Shown: piece by piece, positions 14,428 to 23,655 of the stretch | Numbering within the stretch: position 1 is the stretch's first letter | Layout: every line of letters begins with the position of its first letter | DNA from: Roseobacter insulae | Lineage (GTDB): Bacteria > Pseudomonadota > Alphaproteobacteria > Rhodobacterales > Rhodobacteraceae | DNA length: 64,000 bases | NCBI RefSeq assembly: GCF_019375555.1 | Contig: NZ_JAHXDN010000001.1 | Span: 1-64,000 of the forward strand | Direction: 5' to 3' | Notes under the pieces: generated by a model | Seen by the model: only the letters and a program-made list of their open reading frames with translations | What the model was told of the DNA's origin: nothing | The model's database searches: none | Translations under genes and position numbers: made by a program

Positions 14428-14936
14428 GTAGTGGCCGCGCGTGCCGCCTGATCATACTGGCCCGACATCAAGCGCAGCAGCGATGCCGCATGGCTGACCT
14501 GCTCCGGTTCCAACCCCAATTCTCCGACCGCGCGCAGGAGAAGACCTTCGCGAATCTCGCGATATCTTTCGCAGGTTTTCGCCCCTTTTTCGGTTGCGGC
14601 GACGGTCTTTTCCTTGCCCTGACGGCCATCCCTCACCAGTCCCGCCTTGATCAGCTTCTTGATCGCGTAATTGACCGTATGGGTGTCTTCGATGTTGAGA
14701 ACCAGGCAGATGTCCGCCAGTTTCTTGGGCCGTTCGCGATGATACACCGAATGCAGCACCAGCACGTCCAGCGCCCCAAGTTCCGGGTATCCGGCCATGG
14801 CAATTGCGCGCACCATCCAACGTTGAAACGCGTTGTTTGCCAGTGTGAGGCCAAATTCCAACTCAGAAATCTCTGCAAACGAACCACTTGCGAGGTGCGC
14901 GGAGGAAACAACAGGGCCAAGGAAACCATCAGACAT
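14421..14936 (-). CDS. Winged-helix (MarR-like) transcriptional regulator
   Basis: A 171-residue regulator with helices MVRAIAMAGYPELGALDVLV and a winged helix-turn-helix at about 70-115 (LADICLVLNIEDTHTVNYAI, then AGLVRDGRQGKEKTVAATEK). It is transcribed away from the TRAP operon, and a near-perfect palindrome lies between them. It is the likely local repressor. Members of this group in roseobacters usually sit next to transport operons. Confidence 0.85.
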   Translation of the reverse strand: MSDGFLGPVVSSAHLASGSFAEISELEFGLTLANNAFQRWMVRAIAMAGYPELGALDVLVLHSVYHRERPKKLADICLVLNIEDTHTVNYAIKKLIKAGLVRDGRQGKEKTVAATEKGAKTCERYREIREGLLLRAVGELGLEPEQVSHAASLLRLMSGQYDQAARAATTY

Positions 14937-14965
14937 GGCTTTAGACTGCCTGATAATAACAATTT

Positions 14966-14982
14966 GTCAACATTTTGTTGAC
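14966..14982. promoter_or_regulatory. Palindromic operator GTCAACA-N3-TGTTGAC
   Basis: A perfect 7-3-7 inverted repeat lies 30 bases from the start of the divergent MarR-like gene and 158 bases before the TRAP binding-protein gene. Its size suits a winged-helix dimer. It probably controls both directions. Confidence 0.65.
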
Positions 14983-15139
14983 GTGTTGTGAAAGTTGGGC
15001 AGTATTGACGCCAGAGAATCATTTTGACGAGGATTCGCGATGGGTCGAGTGCACCCGGGGCCAGACCTCCAAGCATCCAAAGACTTCAGCAGGCGCAAGA
15101 CCTGCGAAAACTGCAAAGAACCAACCAACGGAGAGATCA

Positions 15140-16129
15140 ATGACACTGACACGTAAACTCTTGGCGGGCGCTGCCACGCTTGCGCTGACGGCCGGTGCTG
15201 CCGCACCCACGTTCGCGGCAGAGACATGGGACATGCCGATGGCCTATTCGGCGTCCAACTTCCATTCCGAAAATGGTGTGGCCTTTGCGGAATGCGTTGG
15301 CGCCGGCACCAACGGCGAGATCACAATCGAAGTGCACCCCGGCGGCTCTCTCTTTGCAGGCGCAGACATCAAGCGCGCGATCCAGACCGGCCAGGTTCAG
15401 ATTGGCGAGCGCCTGCTGTCCGGTCACCAGAACGAAAGCGCCGTGTTCGGCTTCGACAGCATCCCGTTCCTCGCGCCTTCTTTTGACGACAGCGAAAAGC
15501 TCTTCAAGGCCGCGAGGCCAAAGATCGAAGCCTTGCTGGACGAGCAGAACCTTGAACTTCTCTACGCCGTGCCATGGCCGCCGCAGGGGCTCTACTTCAA
15601 AAAGGAAGTGAACAGCGTTGCCGATATGGCGGGCGTCAAGTTCCGGTCCTATAACAACACCACAAGCCGTCTGGCGGAGTTGACAGGCATGCTCCCGGTG
15701 ACCGTTGAAGCGGCCGAAATCAGTCAGGCCTTCGCCACCGGGGTGGCCGAAAGCATGGTGTCCTCCGGGGCCACCGGATACGACCGCAAGGTCTGGGAGA
15801 GCCTGACGCATTTCTACGAAGTCGATGCCTGGCTGCCGCGGAATTACGTGATGGTCAATCAGGACGTCTGGGCGGATGTCTCCGACGCCAACAAATCCGC
15901 GATCCGGGCCTGCGCCGACGCAGCAGCCGCCCGTGGGCTCGAAGCTTCCAAGGCCTATACGCAGTTCACCATGGACGGATTGGCCGCGGGCGGCATGACC
16001 GTACAGCCTGCAGGTGACGCTCTGATGGGCGAATTGCGCGAGATCGGCGCAACCATGACCGCCGAATGGCTGGAAGCAGCCGGGGACGAGGGTGCCGCCC
16101 TTGTCGACGAATTCAAGGCGATGCAGTAA
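15140..16129 (+). CDS. dctP: TRAP transporter substrate-binding protein (DctP family)
   Basis: The ATG at 15140 follows GGAGAG and opens a signal peptide (MTLTRKLLAGAATLALTAGA, cleavage after TFAA). The frame is open further upstream but without signal. The mature protein (about 300 residues) has the DctP fold: GEITIEVHPGGSLF, QIGERLLSGH, and the central VKFRSYNNTTSRLAELTGML with the conserved Arg that pairs with a carboxylate. The linked 5-oxoprolinase genes predict 5-oxoproline or a similar cyclic amide acid as ligand. A terminator after the gene should give it higher expression than the membrane genes. Confidence 0.92.
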   Translation: MTLTRKLLAGAATLALTAGAAAPTFAAETWDMPMAYSASNFHSENGVAFAECVGAGTNGEITIEVHPGGSLFAGADIKRAIQTGQVQIGERLLSGHQNESAVFGFDSIPFLAPSFDDSEKLFKAARPKIEALLDEQNLELLYAVPWPPQGLYFKKEVNSVADMAGVKFRSYNNTTSRLAELTGMLPVTVEAAEISQAFATGVAESMVSSGATGYDRKVWESLTHFYEVDAWLPRNYVMVNQDVWADVSDANKSAIRACADAAAARGLEASKAYTQFTMDGLAAGGMTVQPAGDALMGELREIGATMTAEWLEAAGDEGAALVDEFKAMQ

Positions 16130-16138
16130 TCGCCCGGA

Positions 16139-16170
16139 AGCGGCCCTGCGTACGGGGCCGCTTTTTCTTT
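16139..16170 (+). terminator. Intra-operon terminator/attenuator after dctP
   Basis: AGCGGCCC (16139-16146) pairs with GGGCCGCT (16155-16162), followed by a T run. Such partial terminators often follow binding-protein genes and keep the membrane components at lower levels. Confidence 0.85.
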
Positions 16171-16195
16171 CCTTCAAACGAGTGGGGGTGGTGAC

Positions 16196-16720
16196 GTGAC
16201 TGCGATCCGCAAGACGCTTGATTTTCTGTACCTGATCGCCGGTGTGGCAGCAGCTTTGTGTTTGATCGCGATCCTTTTGCTCATCGTTGCCCAGATGATC
16301 GCGCGGTGGACCGGAGAAATCTTTCCCGGCGCGCCGGATTACGCGGGCTATGCAATGGCCGCCGCCAGCTTTCTGGCCTTTGCAAACGCCCTGAACAAAG
16401 GCGCGCATATCCGCGTGTCGATTCTGCTGAATTCCGTGCCATCTGGCATGAAACGCGTGCTGGAAATCTGGTGCTTTGCCCTGGGGGCGGCAATCACCTG
16501 GTATTTTACCTACAACGCCACCTGGTTTGTCTATTGGTCGTGGAAGTTCAATGAGGTCAGCCAGGGGCAGGATGCCACGCTCATGTGGATCCCTCAGTCG
16601 GTTATGGTTGTTGGCGGCGGGCTGGTTGCCGTGGCGCTGACGGACAACCTGGTGCACGTGATACGGCACGGCAATCACCGGATCACCCGCGACACCGTCG
16701 AAGATACACACGAGGTATAA
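16196..16720 (+). CDS. dctQ: TRAP transporter small permease (DctQ)
   Basis: This 174-residue protein starts at GTG 16196. Four membrane helices are seen at about 10-33 (LYLIAGVAAALCLIAILLLI), 50-68 (YAGYAMAAASFLAFANALNK), 85-108 (VLEIWCFALGAAITWYFTYN) and 134-152. KGAHIRVSILLN is the typical DctQ loop. It ends four bases before dctM. Confidence 0.92.
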   Translation: MTAIRKTLDFLYLIAGVAAALCLIAILLLIVAQMIARWTGEIFPGAPDYAGYAMAAASFLAFANALNKGAHIRVSILLNSVPSGMKRVLEIWCFALGAAITWYFTYNATWFVYWSWKFNEVSQGQDATLMWIPQSVMVVGGGLVAVALTDNLVHVIRHGNHRITRDTVEDTHEV

Positions 16721-16724
16721 GCTG

Positions 16725-18035
16725 ATGACCGAACTATACGTAATCGCTCTGTTCCTCATTGTCCTGTTCCTTCTGCTCGGCACTGGCGTCTGGGTGGGGT
16801 TGTCGCTAATGGGGGTTGCTTGGGTCGGCATGATGCTCGCCGACGCCAACCGCATCGGCGATTCCATGGTGCAGGAGATCTGGCGGTCCTCGTCCAGCTG
16901 GACCCTCACGGCCCTGCCGATGTTTATCTGGATGGGCGAAATCCTTTATCGCACACGATTGTCCGAAGACATGTTCAAGGGTCTGTCGCCCTGGCTGGCG
17001 CGCCTGCCCGGCGGCCTTGTGCATACCAATATCGTGGCGTGCACGGTGTTTGCCGCCGTGTCCGGCTCGTCTGCCGCGACGCTGACCACCGTGGGCAAAA
17101 TGTCCATTCCGGAGTTGCGCGCGCGCCAGTACCCGGAAAACATGGTGATCGGTACGCTTGCGGGGGCCGCAACTCTCGGCCTGATGATCCCTCCATCGCT
17201 GGCGCTGATCGTTTACGGCGTTACGGTCAATGAATCGATCACCAAGCTCTTTTTTGCAGGGGTGTTTCCCGGTTTGATCCTTGCAGGGATGTTCATGGCC
17301 TATGTCGCCATCGTCTCCTTTGCATCAAAGGACTGGAACCCCAGGGTCGAGACCGGCATGAGCCTTGCGGAGAAACTCCGCAACTCCCGTTTCCTGGCGC
17401 CGGTCTTCGCGCTCATCAGCGTGGTCATCGGGTCGATGTACCTTGGATACGCGACCGCGACCGAAGCCGCGGCGATCGGTGTCATCGGAGCACTGACCCT
17501 TGCATTGTTCCAGGGCTCGCTGACACCTTCGTCATTCCGCGAAAGCCTGATGGGGGCGATGCGCACCTCGGCCATGATCGCCCTGATCCTCGCGGGTGCC
17601 GCTTTTCTCAAACTGTCGATGGGCTTCACCGGTCTGCCCCGCGCATTGGCCGACGGCATCGCCGCGATGGAGCTGAGCCGCTTCCAGCTGCTGATGGCGC
17701 TTTTGGTCTTTTACATCGTGCTGGGCATGTTTCTGGATGGTATCTCGTCGGTGGTTCTGACCATGGCCGTGGTCGAACCCATGGTCCGCGAAGCGGGCAT
17801 CGATCTGATCTGGTTCGGCATCTTCGTCGTGGTCGTCGTGGAAATGGCCCAGATCACCCCGCCCATAGGTTTCAACCTCTTTGTGCTGCAAGGCATGACC
17901 AATCACGAAATGGGCTACATTACCAAGGCGGCCCTGCCGATGTTCCTGATCATGGTGCTGATGGTGTTCGTGCTGATCTGGTTTCCCGATATCGCCACGT
18001 GGCTGCCCGAAAACCTCCGACAAACCCCGGGCTAG
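16725..18035 (+). CDS. dctM: TRAP transporter large permease (DctM)
   Basis: The 436-residue integral protein has about 12 membrane helices and the family landmarks SGSSAATLTTVGKM, MIPPSLALIVYGV and QITPPIGFNLFVLQG. It performs sodium-coupled solute uptake with DctQ and DctP. The gene is closely followed by a BASS-family carrier gene. Confidence 0.95.
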   Translation: MTELYVIALFLIVLFLLLGTGVWVGLSLMGVAWVGMMLADANRIGDSMVQEIWRSSSSWTLTALPMFIWMGEILYRTRLSEDMFKGLSPWLARLPGGLVHTNIVACTVFAAVSGSSAATLTTVGKMSIPELRARQYPENMVIGTLAGAATLGLMIPPSLALIVYGVTVNESITKLFFAGVFPGLILAGMFMAYVAIVSFASKDWNPRVETGMSLAEKLRNSRFLAPVFALISVVIGSMYLGYATATEAAAIGVIGALTLALFQGSLTPSSFRESLMGAMRTSAMIALILAGAAFLKLSMGFTGLPRALADGIAAMELSRFQLLMALLVFYIVLGMFLDGISSVVLTMAVVEPMVREAGIDLIWFGIFVVVVVEMAQITPPIGFNLFVLQGMTNHEMGYITKAALPMFLIMVLMVFVLIWFPDIATWLPENLRQTPG

Positions 18036-18040
18036 GTGAG

Positions 18041-18976
18041 GTGATACGTCTGCTATGGTTCATCTCCGACAATGCACGTACTGCTCTGATTATCGGCCTT
18101 GCGGCCGGGCTGGCACTGCCCAGCCTCGCCGCGACCCTCCAACCGTTCCTGCCGCAAATGGTGGCCGGGTTGCTGATGATCACAGCCCTGCGGATCGGGT
18201 ACCGGGCGGCCACCGGGGCACTGTCCGATCTGCGATGGGGGCTGGGGTCGGTCCTTGTGTTGCAACTGGTCCTGCCCATGGGCCTGTTTGGTCTGTGTTA
18301 CGTCTTTGGCATCGCACACACGCCTGCGGCCATGGCCCTGATGCTGGCCACCGCGGCACCCGCAATTTCGGGATCGCCCAACCTGGCGCTTCTGCTGGGT
18401 CAGAACGCCGGGCGGATGATGCAGATACTGGTTCTCGGGACGGCAGCCTTTCCGGTGACCGTGTTGCCTGTTTTGTGGTTGATGCCCGAACTGGGAAAGG
18501 CACGGGAGGTGACAGCTGCCGCCCTTTTCCTGCTGGTTGTGATCGCGCTCGCCACTGCCGTGGGGTTCGGACTGCGCGCATGGCTCTTCCCCAGACCGAG
18601 TGCCCGCCAGATCAAGGCGCTGGACGGTTTGTCGGTGCTGGCGTTCTCCGCGATCGTCATCGGGCTTATGGCCGCGCTGAACCCGGCCTTGCGCACCGAT
18701 CCAGGCACCGTCGCTTCATGGGCGCTCCTGGCATTTCTGATCAGCTATGGCGCTCAAATCATCGCTTATGTGTCGTTGAAGAATTCTCGTCTCGCCCATG
18801 TGGCGGGACCTTTGGCGATTGGTGCGGGAAACCGGAATATCGCGCTGTTTCTCGTCGCCCTGCCTCCCGAAGTTCTGGCACCGCTGATGGTGTTTGTCGG
18901 GTGCTGGCAATTGCCGATGTACCTGACCCCCCTGTTACTCCGCCCCCTGTACCGTCAGGAGCAGCCAAGTGACTGA
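18041..18976 (+). CDS. BASS/bile acid:sodium symporter-like transporter
   Basis: Read from GTG 18041 it is 311 residues; an ATG at 17999 inside dctM is also in frame. About nine or ten hydrophobic helices are seen, with the paired-motif helices MALMLATAAPAISGSPNLAL and VAGPLAIGAGNRNIALFLVA that fit the BASS fold crossing regions. The substrate is unknown. Its place between the TRAP genes and pxpB suggests uptake or export of 5-oxoproline, glutamate or a related acid. It overlaps pxpB by eight bases. Confidence 0.75.
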   Translation: MIRLLWFISDNARTALIIGLAAGLALPSLAATLQPFLPQMVAGLLMITALRIGYRAATGALSDLRWGLGSVLVLQLVLPMGLFGLCYVFGIAHTPAAMALMLATAAPAISGSPNLALLLGQNAGRMMQILVLGTAAFPVTVLPVLWLMPELGKAREVTAAALFLLVVIALATAVGFGLRAWLFPRPSARQIKALDGLSVLAFSAIVIGLMAALNPALRTDPGTVASWALLAFLISYGAQIIAYVSLKNSRLAHVAGPLAIGAGNRNIALFLVALPPEVLAPLMVFVGCWQLPMYLTPLLLRPLYRQEQPSD

Positions 18977-19706
18977 CTTTCCGCGTATCAGCACGGTCGG
19001 GCTGTCTGGCATCATCGTCAGCTTTGCCGATGAGATGAGCGAACCTGCCAATCGCGCAGCGCTGGCGTTCCGCGCCGCCGTGAACGATGAGGGCTGGCCC
19101 GAAGTCAGCGAAACCATGATGTCACTGGTATCCGTGTTTCTGTCGGTCGATCTGGTCACCACGCCCCCGGAAACCATCGAGGACCGTGTGCTTGCGTTGT
19201 TGGGCAGGCAGGACTGGCAGGCCGCACCGTTGCCGCCGGGCCGCACGCTATGGCATGTGCCCACCGTCTACGGCACGGACCTCGCGCCGCAGCTCGAAGA
19301 AGCGGCCGAGGTCGCCGGTCTGGACCCGGACGTGGCAATCCGGCAGCTGTCTTCGGCGCGGGTGCGGGTGCTGACGCTGGGGTTTGCACCGGGCCAGCCG
19401 TATCTAGGTGAATTGCCCGAAGTCTGGAACATTCCCCGCCAACAGGGGCTGACGAAAAGCGTGCCCTCCGGGGCGCTTGTCGCCGCCATCCGGCAACTCA
19501 TCATCTTCACGGCACCGACACCCACCGGCTGGCGGCACGTCGGGCAAACCGCTTTTCGCAACTTCCGACCTGACGCCCCACATCCCTTTGCGTTGGCGCC
19601 CGGTGACGAATTGACCTTTCCGGCAATCGAGCGCTCCGCCTATGACAGGCTCACGGCAATGGACACTACCGGAGACGGTGGTGCCGACAAGGAAGCGATC
19701 GCATGA
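18969..19706 (+). CDS. pxpB: 5-oxoprolinase subunit B
   Basis: The 245-residue protein (GTG start) belongs to the KipI/allophanate hydrolase subunit 1-like family. It shows VPTVYGTDLAPQLEEAAEVA, LGFAPGQPYLGELPE and VPSGALVAAIRQLIIFTAPT, the usual landmarks. Together with PxpA and PxpC it makes the ATP-dependent enzyme that opens 5-oxoproline to glutamate. It overlaps pxpC by four bases (ATGA). Confidence 0.92.
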   Translation: MTDFPRISTVGLSGIIVSFADEMSEPANRAALAFRAAVNDEGWPEVSETMMSLVSVFLSVDLVTTPPETIEDRVLALLGRQDWQAAPLPPGRTLWHVPTVYGTDLAPQLEEAAEVAGLDPDVAIRQLSSARVRVLTLGFAPGQPYLGELPEVWNIPRQQGLTKSVPSGALVAAIRQLIIFTAPTPTGWRHVGQTAFRNFRPDAPHPFALAPGDELTFPAIERSAYDRLTAMDTTGDGGADKEAIA

Positions 19707-20725
19707 GCGCGGAACTGATGATACGCGCGGCGGGTCCGGCAATGAGCCTGCAGGACATGGGGCGTCAGGGGTATCTGGTTTTCGGCCTGACGCGGGGGGG
19801 GGCAGCGGACAGGCGCGCGCTTTACGAGGGCGCCGCCCTGCTTGGACAGCCCCCCGACTGCGCCGCCATCGAAATGGTTGGGATGGGCGGCACATTCGAA
19901 GCCACGGCAGACACCGTCATCGCGCTGACCGGTGCGCGCATGACCGCGACCCGTGACGGCGCGCCGCTGGTCTGGAACGCCTCGCACGCCTTGCCCGCGG
20001 GCGCGATGCTGGTCATCGGTGGTGCGCAGGCAGGCACCTACGGGTACCTGCACGTGGCCGGAGGGTTCGACGCTCCGCTGCAGATGGGCGCGCGGGCGAG
20101 CCACCTGAACGCCGGGATCGGCGGGTTGTTGCAGGCGGGTGACGCCTTGCCGCTGTGCCCCGGACAAACCGCCCGCAGCGGGTATTTCCTGACGCCCGAA
20201 GATCGCCTGCAGGGCGGCACCGTGCGCGTTGTCACCTCGTTTCAGTCGCACCATTTTTCCGAAGAAACCCGGGTGCGTTTCGCGGAAACCGGGTTCCGCC
20301 GTGACCCCCGCGGCAACCGCCAGGGTGTGCGGATGGAAGCGGACGGTGACGGATTTTTCGCAGAAGGCGGTTTGAGCATCGTCTCTGAAGTCATCACCAC
20401 GGGCGACATACAGGTCACCGGGGATGGCGCGCCCTACGTGCTGATGTGTGAAAGCCAAACCACGGGAGGTTATCCGCGCATCGGCACGGTCATCCCCTCG
20501 GACCTGCCAAGAGTGGCGCAGGCGGCCGCCGGCACTGCACTGCGTTTTGAATTCATTGACCATGACGAGGCCATCGCAATCGAAACCCGGGCACGCGCCG
20601 ACATCAAGGCACTTGCTTCCCGCATCCAGCCGCTGATCCGCGATCCGTATGATATTGCGGACCTGTTGCGCTACCAGCTTGTCGGGGGCGTCATTTCTGC
20701 CACGGCCGATCCGTTCGAGACATGA
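19703..20725 (+). CDS. pxpC: 5-oxoprolinase subunit C
   Basis: This 340-residue KipA/allophanate hydrolase subunit 2-like protein has SLQDMGRQGYLVFGLTRGGA at the start, then LTGARMTATRDG and the SQTTGGYPRIGTVIPSDLPR motif near residue 250. It partners PxpB. Full length for the family; nothing odd. Confidence 0.92.
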   Translation: MSAELMIRAAGPAMSLQDMGRQGYLVFGLTRGGAADRRALYEGAALLGQPPDCAAIEMVGMGGTFEATADTVIALTGARMTATRDGAPLVWNASHALPAGAMLVIGGAQAGTYGYLHVAGGFDAPLQMGARASHLNAGIGGLLQAGDALPLCPGQTARSGYFLTPEDRLQGGTVRVVTSFQSHHFSEETRVRFAETGFRRDPRGNRQGVRMEADGDGFFAEGGLSIVSEVITTGDIQVTGDGAPYVLMCESQTTGGYPRIGTVIPSDLPRVAQAAAGTALRFEFIDHDEAIAIETRARADIKALASRIQPLIRDPYDIADLLRYQLVGGVISATADPFET

Positions 20726-20737
20726 AGGATACTGAAC

Positions 20738-21508
20738 ATGACACGTGTAGATCTCAACGCTGACATGGGCGAGAGCTTCGGCCCCTGGAAAATGGGGGAT
20801 GATGCCGCACTGCTCAAGACCGTGACATCGGCCAATATCGCCTGCGGCGCGCATGCCGGCGATCCCGACGTGATGACGGCCACCATGCGTATGGCGATGA
20901 ACAACGGTGTCGGCATTGGCGCGCACCCGGGCTTTGCCGACCTGCAGGGGTTTGGCCGCAGGCGGATGAGTATCCCCCGCGACACATTGCAAAACTCGAT
21001 CCGGTACCAGGTTGCGGCGGCTGTTGGCGTTGCGAAATCGCTTGGGGCGACTGTCCGACATCTGAAAATTCATGGCGCGATGGCCAATATGGCTTCCGAG
21101 GACGAGGCGCTCGCCCGCGATTTGTACGAGGCGGCGCTGTCCGTCGACCCGGACCTGATCGTCATGGTTTTATGCGCCACGGCACAGGAAAGTGCCGTGC
21201 GCGCCCTGGGATGTGCCTATGCTGGCGAGATTTTTGCAGATCGGGCCTATAATGACGATGCCACGCTGGTTGATCGCAGCCTGCCCGGCGCGGTGATCCA
21301 CGACCCCGATGTTGCCGGTAAGCGCATGGTGGAGATGGTGCAGGCAGGAGCAATAATTACCGAAAGCGGCAAACGGATCGAAACGAGCATCGACACTATC
21401 TGCCTGCACGGAGATACGCCGACGGCTGTTCAGATAGCCGGTTCGGTTCGCAACGCGTTGGAGGCATCGGGCGTCGATGTCCGCCAGTTCGATGGCCGCC
21501 GGCCCTGA
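20738..21508 (+). CDS. pxpA: 5-oxoprolinase subunit A (LamB/YcsF family)
   Basis: The 256-residue protein carries the family hallmarks VDLNADMGESFGPW at the start, SANIACGAHAGDP, GAHPGFADLQGFGRR and VRHLKIHGAMANMA. It is the catalytic partner of PxpB/C and closes the operon. AAGGATACTGAAC provides the ribosome site. No clear terminator follows. Confidence 0.95.
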   Translation: MTRVDLNADMGESFGPWKMGDDAALLKTVTSANIACGAHAGDPDVMTATMRMAMNNGVGIGAHPGFADLQGFGRRRMSIPRDTLQNSIRYQVAAAVGVAKSLGATVRHLKIHGAMANMASEDEALARDLYEAALSVDPDLIVMVLCATAQESAVRALGCAYAGEIFADRAYNDDATLVDRSLPGAVIHDPDVAGKRMVEMVQAGAIITESGKRIETSIDTICLHGDTPTAVQIAGSVRNALEASGVDVRQFDGRRP

Positions 21509-21541
21509 TGGTACCGGCGGGCGGGCGGTTGGCAAAGCCGC

Positions 21542-22891
21542 CTAACGGTTCGCCGTTTCCTTTTTGAGGAATGCGATCAGATCAGTACGATCCTGAGGTT
21601 TCGTGATCCGTTGCATCGGCATTTTTGACCCGGGCACGTAATGGTCCGGCCCCAGATCAAACAGCAGGTCAATCGTGTCATCGGTCCAGGTTATGTCCGA
21701 ATTCTGCAGGGTGCTGGAATAGATGTACCCCTCGACACTGCCGGCCGCGCGGCCAAAAAGGCCGTGCAACGTGGGGCCTGCCCGGCGTTGACCGTCCGGA
21801 CCCAATGCGTGACAGATCGAACACTTGCGCTGGAACTGTCTTTCGCCGTTGGACATCTCTTCGGGCGATTTCAGGAAACTGCGTTCGGTATTGCTCATCT
21901 GCGGTGCGGACCCGAGGCTTGCCACCGGCCAGCTGTACATGGCGTCGTCCAGACCGCCAGCATGGATGTTCCGGCCATCCTGCGCAAAGGCCAACGCCCA
22001 GATCGGCCCCGACAGGGTCGCCCGGAAATCGCTGGCGATGCGCCATGTCTCCGTATCGATCACCATGATGTAGCCCTGTGCGTCCCCCACCGCGATCCGC
22101 GCCGCAGCGGCGTGAAAATCCATCGCGAGGATCGGTCGCCGGTCTGCTGTGAAATCATGCAAGGGGTCGCCATCCGGCAGGCTTGCAATGCGGGTTGTGC
22201 CATCGACCGCGCCATAGGCAATCCAGCTCTCGTCCGCACTGAGGTTGATGGTATTGATGCCAAATCCGTGGTTCACCAATCGCCGAACCGGGGCACCGGT
22301 CGCGGCATCCCAGATGCGGATCGTGCCATCCGCCGAGGCGCTGTAGATGCGCGCGCCATCGGGTGAAAACGCGACATCCGTCACGATGTTCGCATGCCCC
22401 TTGATCTGCAACGGCGGTGCCGCCCCGTCCACCGACCACAGGCCAACGGTCCGATCCCAGCTCGCAGATGCGACGCGCTGGCCGTCCGGCGCGACCGCGA
22501 GCTGGATGATTTTCGCGGTGTGCTCTCCCAAGCGACGTGTCGTGCCCGCGACCGGGTCCCAAAGGCGCACGGTGAAATCGTCACCCGCGGAGACAACACG
22601 CGCGTCGCTGACGGCAGCCACCGCGTTTACAGCCGCCGTATGACCCTCAAGCCACTGTGGTTCTCCATCGCGCCACAGCCCGACTGAATTGTCGAAACTG
22701 CCTGTCAGGATGGTGCCGTTATCTGTCGATGCAATGCCTTTGATAGGCCCGCCATGTCCCTTGAGCGTGAAAAATTCCTGTGCTTCGGCGCGCGTGGTCA
22801 GCAGAAGGATAACGGATAAGAACAGGACCAGCATTATTGCTGGCAGATGTAACCAGAAGGGTTCTGTCTTCCGAAGTGCCGGTCGGATCAT
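21542..22891 (-). CDS. WD40 beta-propeller fused to a cytochrome c domain
   Basis: From ATG 22891 (GGGAGAGAGA upstream) this is 449 residues. A signal peptide or anchor (HLPAIMLVLFLSVILLLTTR) leads to seven WD-like repeats (about 40-320), for example LKGHGGPIKGIASTDNGTIL and VTDVAFSPDGARIYSASADG. The C-terminal 90 residues form a class I cytochrome c: CSICH heme site and a KMPM Met ligand (GSKMPMQRI). It is a periplasmic electron carrier or sensor with an exchange surface. Its partner is not in the window. It may take part in nitrogen or thiol oxidation, but that is open. Confidence 0.9.
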   Translation of the reverse strand: MIRPALRKTEPFWLHLPAIMLVLFLSVILLLTTRAEAQEFFTLKGHGGPIKGIASTDNGTILTGSFDNSVGLWRDGEPQWLEGHTAAVNAVAAVSDARVVSAGDDFTVRLWDPVAGTTRRLGEHTAKIIQLAVAPDGQRVASASWDRTVGLWSVDGAAPPLQIKGHANIVTDVAFSPDGARIYSASADGTIRIWDAATGAPVRRLVNHGFGINTINLSADESWIAYGAVDGTTRIASLPDGDPLHDFTADRRPILAMDFHAAAARIAVGDAQGYIMVIDTETWRIASDFRATLSGPIWALAFAQDGRNIHAGGLDDAMYSWPVASLGSAPQMSNTERSFLKSPEEMSNGERQFQRKCSICHALGPDGQRRAGPTLHGLFGRAAGSVEGYIYSSTLQNSDITWTDDTIDLLFDLGPDHYVPGSKMPMQRITKPQDRTDLIAFLKKETANR

Positions 22892-23655
22892 TCTCTCTCC
22901 CAACGTGCCGCGCCCGGGTGGCTGCCCACCAGTCAGCGCAAAAATCGTCATAAGCTGCGGCGAATTGTTACAAGGAAACAGGAAACAGGTCCATCATGGC
23001 AAGTCTAATGGCGACGCCCCCACCTTCCTGGAACGGTCGGGGATGAGCACCAGCCTCCGCCGGTGCATTGCACGGACAGCATGCGTGGCGATGATGGAGG
23101 AGGTAAAAAATGCACCTGTCCGCTTGAGCCGAGCCGCGACGCAGGGTCCCGGCGCGGATATGGCCGCGTCCACCCAAGGGCTCTCGTCATGCGCAAGAGC
23201 GTCGAGATACACTCCCTGTCTATCGCCGAAGGAGGAACAGAGGCTTGCCGTCCGCGCCCCGGTTACGCCAGTGATGTCGTTCAGACCGGGTGGCGCCGAT
23301 GCATGGTGGTCCCTCCGGCACGCCCTGCACCTCGCAGCCGTCGACGCGGCTCATGCAGCGCGCCACGCGGGTGAGGCCGGCATTTCGACCGGTTTCGTCA
23401 CGGACACGGTGGAGGGGTCTGACCACCGCCATCTGATCCGCAGGAATGCCGGTTTCAGCGATAATATGCCGCTGGAACTGGATGACGGCAAACGCCCCAC
23501 CGTGCCGCCTCTTTCGCGGCCCCCGGATGAACACCACCATTTCCTTGCAGTCACGCGGGGCCCCTCCTGCCGCCCGACTGACCTGCATCAAGCGGTGCGG
23601 CGTGAAAGCTTGGCATCATTGGGCCGGAGCCGTCGCAAGAAAGGGATTGAGGATT
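22892..23655. other. Long stretch without a recognisable gene
   Basis: Several open frames exist on both strands (for example a minus frame at 23220-23591 and a plus frame reaching 23684), but none shows a ribosome site, a domain or convincing codon use. The last 80 bases carry a possible FNR-like box and the ppsA ribosome site. A decayed gene cannot be excluded. Confidence 0.4.
23578..23591 (+). promoter_or_regulatory. FNR-like box before ppsA (CTGAC-CTGC-ATCAA)
   Basis: The right half matches exactly and the left half differs by one or two bases from TTGA(T/C). It lies 64 bases before the ppsA start, a usable activator distance. Confidence 0.4.

Noticed and set aside
15137-16909. 590-codon minus frame opposite the TRAP genes
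   Set aside because: It is a shadow of DctP/DctQ codon structure. The opposite strand has signal peptide, helices and family motifs.
21524-21542. GGCGG/CCGCC hairpin after pxpA
   Set aside because: Only five pairs and no T run, so it is not supported as a terminator.
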